From: Pseudomonadota bacterium
GTDB taxonomy: Bacteria; Pseudomonadota; Gammaproteobacteria; Burkholderiales; Burkholderiaceae_C
NCBI GenBank assembly: GCA_023438115.1
Contig: JAEZEB010000157.1
Span: 1 to 8,933, forward strand
Direction of reading: 5' to 3'
DNA: 8,933 nucleotides
Shown: piece after piece, positions 1 to 4,564 of the stretch
How the letters are laid out: every line of letters begins with the position of its first letter
Numbering within the stretch: position 1 is the stretch's first letter
The notes under the pieces: generated by a model
What the model saw: only the letters and a program-made list of their open reading frames with translations
Told to the model about the DNA's origin: nothing
Databases searched by the model: none
Position numbers and translations under genes: made by a program

Positions 1-92
1 TCGAGAAGTTCTTCGACGGCAAGGTGTTCGACCCGGCCGACCCGAAGAAGTACCTCGACTCGCTCGAGATCAAGTCCCTGAAGGCGGCGTGA
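1..92 (+). CDS. nrtA: Nitrate ABC transporter substrate-binding protein, C-terminal fragment (NrtA-type)
   Basis: Only the last 29 complete codons are present. The frame opens at base 3 and ends with TGA at 90-92; the gene begins left of the window. The tail reads FDGKVFDPADPKKYLDS and then ends in LKAA. This resembles the C-terminus of NrtA/CmpA-type nitrate-binding proteins, which deliver nitrate to the permease from the periplasm. The identity rests mainly on the two genes that follow, a matching permease and ATPase. The stop codon is 10 bases upstream of the nrtB start and overlaps its ribosome-binding site, so the genes are co-transcribed. Signal peptide and ligand-binding residues lie outside the window and cannot be judged. 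Confidence 0.7.
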   Translation, partial: EKFFDGKVFDPADPKKYLDSLEIKSLKAA

Positions 93-102
93 GGGAGCAG
101 GC

Positions 103-990
103 ATGTCCGACAACATCGTGAACGACCCCCTCGCCATGCCGGGACTCGCCCGGCATCCCGCCGCGCGGGCCCAGGCCATCCATCCCGCCATGGCGTTCCT
201 GCAGCGCGCGGTCCGCGGCTTCGGCACCCACGTGCTGCCGCCGCTGGTGATCATCGGCTTCCTGCTGCTGCTGTGGCAGATCCTCGGATCGCGCCCCGGC
301 GCCGCCCTGCCCGCGCCCACGCGGGTGGTGGAGGACACGTGGGAGCTGATCACGCAGCCCTTCTACGACCACGGCGGCAACGACGTGGGCATCGCCTGGC
401 AGCTGCTCGCCAGCCTGCAGCGCGTGGCCTACGGCTACGCGCTGGCGGTGGTGGCGGGCGTGGGCCTGGGCGTGCTGGTGGGCCAGTCCACCTGGGCGCT
501 GCGCGGCCTGGACCCGCTGTTCCAGGTGCTGCGCACCGTGCCGCCGCTCGCGTGGCTGCCGATCTCGCTGGCAGGCTTCCGCGACGGCCATCCCTCGGCG
601 ATCTTCGTCATCTTCATCACCTCGATCTGGCCGATCATCATCAACACCTCGATCGGCATCCGCAACATCCCCGAGGACTACCGCAACGTGGCCAAGGTGA
701 TCCGGCTCAACGGCCTGGAGTACTTCACCAGGATCATGCTGCCCGCGGCCGCGCCCTTCATCTTCTCGGGCCTGCGCATCGGGGTGGGCCTGTCCTGGCT
801 GGCCATCATCGCGGCGGAGATGCTGATCGGCGGCGTGGGCATCGGCTTCTTCATCTGGGACGCGTGGAACTCGTCCCGCATCAGCGACATCATCCTGGCG
901 CTCGTGTACGTCGGCCTCGTGGGCTACGCCCTCGACCGCGTCGTCGCCTTCATCGGCCGCAAGGTCACCCGCGGCACGGCCGCCGGCTAG
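103..990 (+). CDS. nrtB: Nitrate ABC transporter permease NrtB
   Basis: This 295-residue inner-membrane protein is the channel subunit of a nitrate (possibly nitrate/nitrite or cyanate) importer of the NrtB/CmpB/SsuC class. Hydrophobic segments are visible near residues 43-61, 107-127, 140-158, 165-182, 217-245 and 262-284, as expected for a binding-protein-dependent permease. The cytoplasmic EAA-type loop that docks the ATPase lies around 195-225 (NGLEYFTRIMLPAAAPF). The stretch RTVPPLAWLPISLAGF (144-159) is characteristic of the nitrate/taurine permease family. The ATG at 103 is preceded by AGGGAG at 92-97 with a 5-nt gap. The first 40 residues are a longer soluble tail than many relatives have. 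The gene sits between nrtA and the ATPase gene, which starts 14 bases after its stop. Nitrate specificity is inferred from the linked nitrate and nitrite reductase genes. Confidence 0.92.
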   Translation: MSDNIVNDPLAMPGLARHPAARAQAIHPAMAFLQRAVRGFGTHVLPPLVIIGFLLLLWQILGSRPGAALPAPTRVVEDTWELITQPFYDHGGNDVGIAWQLLASLQRVAYGYALAVVAGVGLGVLVGQSTWALRGLDPLFQVLRTVPPLAWLPISLAGFRDGHPSAIFVIFITSIWPIIINTSIGIRNIPEDYRNVAKVIRLNGLEYFTRIMLPAAAPFIFSGLRIGVGLSWLAIIAAEMLIGGVGIGFFIWDAWNSSRISDIILALVYVGLVGYALDRVVAFIGRKVTRGTAAG

Positions 991-1004
991 GAAAGGGGAA
1001 CGAC

Positions 1005-1850
1005 GTGAGCCATTCCTATCTCTGCCTCTCGCGCATCGACATGACCTTTCCGGGGCCGAACGGCGGCAACCCGGTGCTGCGCAACATCAGCCTGGACGTG
1101 CGGCGCGGCGAGTTCATCTCGCTGATCGGCCACTCCGGCTGCGGCAAATCCACGGTGCTGAACATCGTGGCCGGCCTGCTGAAAGCCACCTCCGGCGGCG
1201 TGATCGTCGAAAACCGCGAAGTCGACGCGCCCGGCCCCGACCGCGCGGTGGTGTTCCAGAACCACTCGCTGCTGCCCTGGCTGACGGTCTACCAGAACGT
1301 GGAGATCGCGGTGGACAAGATCTTCCGCGGCACGCGCAGCGCCGCCGAGCGCAGGGAGTGGATCCTCCACAACCTGGCGATGGTCAACATGTCGCACGCG
1401 CTGGACCGCCTGCCCTCGCAGATCTCCGGCGGCATGAAGCAGCGCGTGGGCATCGCCCGGGCGCTGGCCATGGAACCCAAGGTGCTGCTGCTGGACGAAC
1501 CCTTCGGGGCGCTGGACGCGCTGACCCGCGCGCACCTGCAGGACGAGGTGATCCGCATCCAGTCCGAGCTGGGGAGCACGGTCATGATGATCACGCACGA
1601 CGTCGACGAGGCAGTGCTGATGTCCGACCGCGTGGTGATGATGACCAACGGCCCGGCGGCGGAGATCGGCCAGGTCCTCGACGTGCCGCTGGAGCGCCCC
1701 CGCAACCGCATCGCGCTGGCGGAAAACCCCGTCTACAACCACTGCCGGCAGGAGATCCTGAGCTTCCTGTACGAGAAGCAGCGCAAGGTGGCGCCGATCT
1801 CCGCGCGCGCGGGCGCACCGTTCGCGCGCCGGGAGAAGGTGGCGGCCTAG
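1005..1850 (+). CDS. nrtD: Nitrate ABC transporter ATP-binding protein (NrtD/NasD-type)
   Basis: This 281-residue cytoplasmic ATPase powers the nitrate importer. Visible motifs in order: Walker A GHSGCGKST (42-50), Q-loop Gln85 in VVFQNHSLLPW, signature ISGGMKQR (140-147), Walker B VLLLDE (160-165), D-loop GALD (168-171) and switch His198 in MMITHD. ISGGM replaces canonical LSGGQ, which is common in the nitrate/taurine branch. The length matches NrtD; there is no C-terminal NrtA-like regulatory domain as in cyanobacterial NrtC. Proteobacterial genomes often call this gene nrtC or nasD, so the symbol is a naming choice. The start is GTG at 1005, with AGGGGA at 994-999 and a 5-nt gap; an open frame continues upstream across nrtB but has no comparable start. 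The stop TAG (1848-1850) shares a CTAG with the stop of the convergent regulator gene, leaving no room for an intergenic terminator. Confidence 0.93.
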   Translation: MSHSYLCLSRIDMTFPGPNGGNPVLRNISLDVRRGEFISLIGHSGCGKSTVLNIVAGLLKATSGGVIVENREVDAPGPDRAVVFQNHSLLPWLTVYQNVEIAVDKIFRGTRSAAERREWILHNLAMVNMSHALDRLPSQISGGMKQRVGIARALAMEPKVLLLDEPFGALDALTRAHLQDEVIRIQSELGSTVMMITHDVDEAVLMSDRVVMMTNGPAAEIGQVLDVPLERPRNRIALAENPVYNHCRQEILSFLYEKQRKVAPISARAGAPFARREKVAA

Positions 1851-3136
1851 CCGATCAGGACCTGGATGCTGTGCTGGTAAGCCTCGGTCAGGCGGTCGAA
1901 GGTCTCCAGCAGCTCCTCGCTCGCTGCCGCCACCTGCATGCGGCCCGCGGGAAGGGTTGCCGCAGGAACGGCGGCGCGCAGCCGCTCCCACGCCTCGCCG
2001 CCTTCCTCCAGCATGGCGCGGATCTGCGGGCTGGAGAGCGGCGCGCGGGACAATTCGAGCAGGCCCCGCTCGAAAGCGGACGCGGTCTCCACCAGCGCCG
2101 CGTCCTGGCCGGGCGCGTTCGCCTGCAGCAGCGCCAGCTTGGCCATGCGCTGCGACAGCATGCGCTGGCGGCCGGACACGTTGATCACGTGCACCTTGGC
2201 GGCCAAGCCCGAGGATTCGAGGGCCGCAACGAGCGCGTCGGCCTGGGCCAGCACGGCTTCGGCCCGCTGGTCCAGCGCCGGCAGCTCGGACACCTTGGCC
2301 GGCGCGTCCAGCAGGCGGCGCAGGTCGCTCCAGCCCGCGCGCGCGGCGGCGATCAGGTCGCCGTAAGTTGCGGCGGACAGTTCCCCCTCCAGGGCCGCCA
2401 GGTTGTCCTCCACGCGCTGCGCCGACTCACGCACCAGCACCGCGGCGGCTGCGCCATCGGTGCGGCTGCAGGCCAGCGCGTAGAGCTTCACCAGCCGCTG
2501 CGACAGCATGCGCTGCTGGCCCGCGCGGTTGATCGCCTCGGCGACGCGCGCGGCGTCGATCACCTGCCGCGAGACCTGGCCCACGCGCTGGTTGCCATGC
2601 ATCGAGGCGGTGCGCAGCAGCTGGAAGGCCTCCTCCTCCGTCACGCGCTGCGCGCGCATCAGGATGCCCTTGGCCTTGTCCACCCACTTGCGCTCCTCGA
2701 GCTTGTCGCCCAGTTCGAGGATGCGGGCGCGCAGCTCGCGCTCGCGCTTCTCGCGCGCCTGCGCCAGGTGCACCAGCGGCCGCAGGCGCTGCGGTGCGTA
2801 GCCTTGCACCACCCAGGCGTGCACGCCCGCTTCGAGTGCGCGCTGCAGCGCTTCGACGCCGGCGTCCTGGGTGAAGAACAGCACCGGCACCGATTGCTGG
2901 GCCAGCAAGGTCGCGACGGATTGCAACAGCTCCGTCGTGGGGCGCGGCGCCCAGCACGCGAGCACGTCGGGGGCCGCGCGCAGCGTGTCGCGCACCAGGT
3001 GGGCGCAATCGCCCTCGCCGCAGACCTGGAAACCCGCCGCGGCGAAGTCGGCGGCGAGCGCGGGTGCCCCGGGATCGGGCATGGAAAGAAGGAGGACGGA
3101 AGTCACGGAGGGCGGCTCTTGCAGGGCCGCAAGCAT
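1847..3136 (-). CDS. NasT-like pseudo-receiver/ANTAR RNA-binding regulator fused to two PilJ (NarX-type) sensor modules
   Basis: This soluble 429-residue protein is probably a nitrate/nitrite-responsive antiterminator for the neighbouring operons. Residues 11-125 form a receiver-like domain of the AmiR/NasT type (GVHAWVVQGYAPQRLRPL). The usual phosphoacceptor Asp is not visible (DVLACW at that place), so it is probably not phosphorylated. A charged coiled-coil linker (about 126-150) leads into an ANTAR domain (about 148-196: ERKWVDKAKGILMRAQRVTEEEA). Two PilJ-like helical modules follow, about 198-305 and 312-425. Each starts with a P-box-like motif: INRAGQQRMLSQR (202-214) and INVSGRQRMLSQR (318-330). 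In NarX the matching motif contacts nitrate through its Arg. There is no transmembrane segment, so sensing would be cytosolic. NasR uses a NIT domain and NasT a separate NasS partner for this job; neither is present here. The start is uncertain: ATG at 3136 lacks a clear Shine-Dalgarno, and GTG at 3106 (VTSVLLL) would begin exactly at the receiver fold. The domain reading is strong; ligand and target are inferred. Confidence 0.9.
   Translation of the reverse strand: MLAALQEPPSVTSVLLLSMPDPGAPALAADFAAAGFQVCGEGDCAHLVRDTLRAAPDVLACWAPRPTTELLQSVATLLAQQSVPVLFFTQDAGVEALQRALEAGVHAWVVQGYAPQRLRPLVHLAQAREKRERELRARILELGDKLEERKWVDKAKGILMRAQRVTEEEAFQLLRTASMHGNQRVGQVSRQVIDAARVAEAINRAGQQRMLSQRLVKLYALACSRTDGAAAAVLVRESAQRVEDNLAALEGELSAATYGDLIAAARAGWSDLRRLLDAPAKVSELPALDQRAEAVLAQADALVAALESSGLAAKVHVINVSGRQRMLSQRMAKLALLQANAPGQDAALVETASAFERGLLELSRAPLSSPQIRAMLEEGGEAWERLRAAVPAATLPAGRMQVAAASEELLETFDRLTEAYQHSIQVLIG
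2991..3007. promoter_or_regulatory. Candidate NtrC-type binding palindrome
   Basis: The sequence CGCACC-N5-GGCGCA matches 10 of the 12 conserved bases of the NtrC consensus TGCACC-N5-GGTGCA with correct spacing. It lies inside the 5' part of the regulator gene, centred about 186 bases upstream of the transcription start predicted from the sigma-54 promoter at 3159-3174. That is a little far, but still possible for an enhancer-type activator. In such GC-rich DNA 10/12 matches occur by chance: another (CGCACC-N5-CGTGCA) falls at 3199-3215, downstream of the promoter. This is a weak call, kept because the promoter type requires an activator site. Confidence 0.25.
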
Positions 3137-3158
3137 AGAGCAAGCCCGGCGGCGTCGC

Positions 3159-3174
3159 TGGCACGGTCCCTGCA
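3159..3174 (+). promoter_or_regulatory. Sigma-54 (RpoN) -24/-12 promoter for the narK-nirBD-nasA operon
   Basis: TGGCACG-GTCC-CTGCA matches the sigma-54 consensus TGGCACG-N4-TTGCA at every specified base except the first T of the -12 box. The GG (3160-3161) and GC (3172-3173) are in the required register. Counting C3173 as -12 puts the start of transcription near A3185, giving a leader of about 121 nt before the narK ATG at 3306. The promoter points away from the divergent regulator gene, whose proposed start is 23 bases to its left. Sigma-54 promoters need an enhancer-binding activator; NtrC under nitrogen limitation is the expected one, as for Klebsiella nas genes. The near-perfect match and its position in the only sizeable gap of the window support the call. 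Confidence 0.72.
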
Positions 3175-3184
3175 ACGACAGGAC

Positions 3185-3305
3185 ATCGGGTGTGATGACG
3201 CACCCGGGCCGTGCATCGTACCGCCGGCCGTGCGCACGACGTGGTGTGCTGACCCGTACCCAACGCAAGGGCGCGTTCGCGCGCCCCGGTCCACACCCAC
3301 GAACG
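3185..3305 (+). promoter_or_regulatory. Structured 5' leader of narK, candidate ANTAR antitermination target
   Basis: The predicted 121-nt leader holds three separate inverted repeats. Hairpin A (3187-3206) has an 8-bp stem with one G-U pair and loop ATGA. Hairpin B (3232-3249) has a 6-bp stem with one G-U pair and a six-base loop, GACGTG. Hairpin C (3269-3286) is a 7-bp all-GC stem. ANTAR proteins bind paired hairpins with six-base loops, described as having A at loop position 1 and G at 4. Hairpin B has the size and the G4 but carries its A at position 2, so the match is partial. CCC 3259-3261 can pair with GGG 3269-3271, forming a weak 3-bp stem around loop AACGCAA that would exclude hairpin C. 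The adjacent gene encodes an ANTAR protein. No clear Shine-Dalgarno precedes the narK ATG. The antitermination role is inference. Confidence 0.4.
3269..3286 (+). terminator. GC-rich leader hairpin, possible attenuator upstream of narK
   Basis: GGGCGCG-TTCG-CGCGCCC forms a perfect 7-bp stem of G-C pairs closed by a UUCG tetraloop. It ends 19 bases before the narK start codon. There is no U-tract after it, so it is not a textbook intrinsic terminator; it could pause polymerase, recruit Rho, or limit ribosome access to a start that already lacks a clear Shine-Dalgarno. In the antitermination model it is the terminator-like element that the ANTAR regulator would overcome when nitrate is present. 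The structure is seen directly; its function is inferred. Confidence 0.35.
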
Positions 3306-4538
3306 ATGAGCGCCTTCAAGAGTTTCCTCGCGTCCGGGCACGCGCCCACCCTCTTCGCGGCCTTCTTCTACTTCACGTTCTCCTGCGCCATCTGGGTGCT
3401 GAATGGCGCGATGGCGCCCTTCATCCGCGAGACTTTCGCGCTGAGCGCCGCCCAGATGGGCCTGATGCTGTCGGTGCCCATCGTCGCCGGCGCCCTGATG
3501 CGCTTTCCGCTGGGCCTGCTGGCCCAGTACATCGGCCGCAAGAACGCCACGCTGGTGGAGATGGGCCTGATCGCCGTCGCCATGGTGTTCGGCCTGCTCT
3601 TCGTCGACAGCTTCGGCGACCTGCTCGCCATGGGCGTGCTCCTGGGCTTCGCCGGCGCCAGCTTCGGCGTGGCGCTGTCGCTAGGCTCTGGCTCCTTCCC
3701 GGCGCAGCACAAGGGCCTGGCCATGGGCATCGTCGGCGCGGGGAACGTTGGCACCGCGGTCGCCGTGCTGCTGGCGCCGCCGCTGGCGCAATGGCTTGGC
3801 TGGCAGGCGGTCTACGGCCTGGCGGCCGTCGGCATCCTGCTGCCGGCCGCGGTGATGATCGTGTGGGCGCGCGAGCCCGACGACGCCGCCCGCCACGGCA
3901 GCCTGCGCGAGCACGTCGCCTGCCTGTTCGAGCACGACGGCTGGGTCTTCAGCATCATCTACTGCATCAGCTTCGGCGGCTTCATCGGCCTGGCGAGCTT
4001 CCTGCCTTCCTATTACTTCGACCAGTTCGGGGTGAGCAAGGTGCAGGCGGGCCAGCTCACCATGCTCGCCGCCTTCATGGGCGCGGCGATGCGCATCGTG
4101 GGCGGCTGGACCGCCGACCGCTGGGGCGGCCTGAACACGCTGACCGTGGTGCTGCTGCTCGTTGCGGGCTCGCTGGTGCTCATCGGCCTCGCCGGCCGTT
4201 CGCTCGCGCTCACCACCGCCCTCTTCGTGCTTTGCTTCGCTGCGCTCGGCGCGGGCAACGGCGCCTTGTTCCAGCTCGTGCCGCTGCGCTGGCCCGCGAC
4301 CACGGCGGTCGCCGGTTCGATGATCGGAGAGGTCGGCGCCCTCGGCGGCGGCCTGGTGCCCGGCACCATGGGCCTGTCGCGGCAGTACCTCGGCACCTAC
4401 GACTGGGGCTTCTTCCTCTTCGCCGCCCTGGCCCTGCTCGTGCTCGCCGTGATGCGCGTGATGCAGGGCCGCTGGACGCGCACCTGGGCCGGCCGCGGCG
4501 GCCGCGCCCCCAGCCGGCCCGCGATGGCCGGCGCCTGA
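3306..4538 (+). CDS. narK: NarK-family MFS nitrate/nitrite transporter
   Basis: This 410-residue inner-membrane protein belongs to the nitrate/nitrite porter (NNP) family of the major facilitator superfamily. It is rich in hydrophobic segments, consistent with 12 helices. Two NNP glycine signatures are visible: GIVGAGNVGTAVAV (141-154) and GSMIGEVGALGGG (337-349). The two substrate-binding arginines of the family correspond to Arg66 (ALMRFPLG, helix 2) and Arg263 (AMRIVGGWTADRWGG, helix 8). Length and motifs fit either proton-coupled nitrate uptake or nitrate/nitrite exchange; the assimilatory context favours nitrate import (a nasA/narK1-type role). The ATG at 3306 fits the typical N-terminus (MSAFKSFLASGHAPTL). 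No good Shine-Dalgarno precedes it, unlike the other genes here, and a GC-rich hairpin sits just upstream, so translation may be controlled. It is the first gene after the sigma-54 promoter; nirB starts 26 bases after its stop. Confidence 0.93.
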   Translation: MSAFKSFLASGHAPTLFAAFFYFTFSCAIWVLNGAMAPFIRETFALSAAQMGLMLSVPIVAGALMRFPLGLLAQYIGRKNATLVEMGLIAVAMVFGLLFVDSFGDLLAMGVLLGFAGASFGVALSLGSGSFPAQHKGLAMGIVGAGNVGTAVAVLLAPPLAQWLGWQAVYGLAAVGILLPAAVMIVWAREPDDAARHGSLREHVACLFEHDGWVFSIIYCISFGGFIGLASFLPSYYFDQFGVSKVQAGQLTMLAAFMGAAMRIVGGWTADRWGGLNTLTVVLLLVAGSLVLIGLAGRSLALTTALFVLCFAALGAGNGALFQLVPLRWPATTAVAGSMIGEVGALGGGLVPGTMGLSRQYLGTYDWGFFLFAALALLVLAVMRVMQGRWTRTWAGRGGRAPSRPAMAGA

Positions 4539-4564
4539 ACCCGCATTTCCAAGGAGTCCACCCC

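Noticed and set aside
273..1004. Upstream extension of the ATPase frame through nrtB.
   Set aside because: The translation is Arg/His/Gly-rich noise; the ABC domain begins right after the GTG at 1005, which has a good ribosome-binding site.
1847..1850. Looked for an intrinsic terminator between the convergent ATPase and regulator genes.
   Set aside because: The genes overlap by 4 bp, and I saw no hairpin with a U-tract at the junction.
3137..3200. Sigma-70 promoter for the regulator on the minus strand (TTGCAG as a -35 box).
   Set aside because: No acceptable -10 hexamer is found at 16-18 bp spacing; the match is the complement of the sigma-54 -12 box.
3199..3215. Second NtrC-like palindrome CGCACC-N5-CGTGCA.
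   Set aside because: It lies downstream of the predicted transcription start and overlaps a hairpin; it is more likely a chance match in GC-rich DNA.
2427..3341. A second minus-strand open frame of 304 codons overlapping the regulator gene.
   Set aside because: It is out of frame with the receiver/ANTAR/PilJ protein and shows no motif, only Arg/Ala-rich sequence.
1358..4564. Long upstream extension of the nirB frame, which could suggest a giant fusion protein.
   Set aside because: It crosses the ATPase, the regulator and narK in wrong frames with low-complexity Arg/Ala/Gly sequence. NirB has its own strong ribosome-binding site and ATG at 4565.
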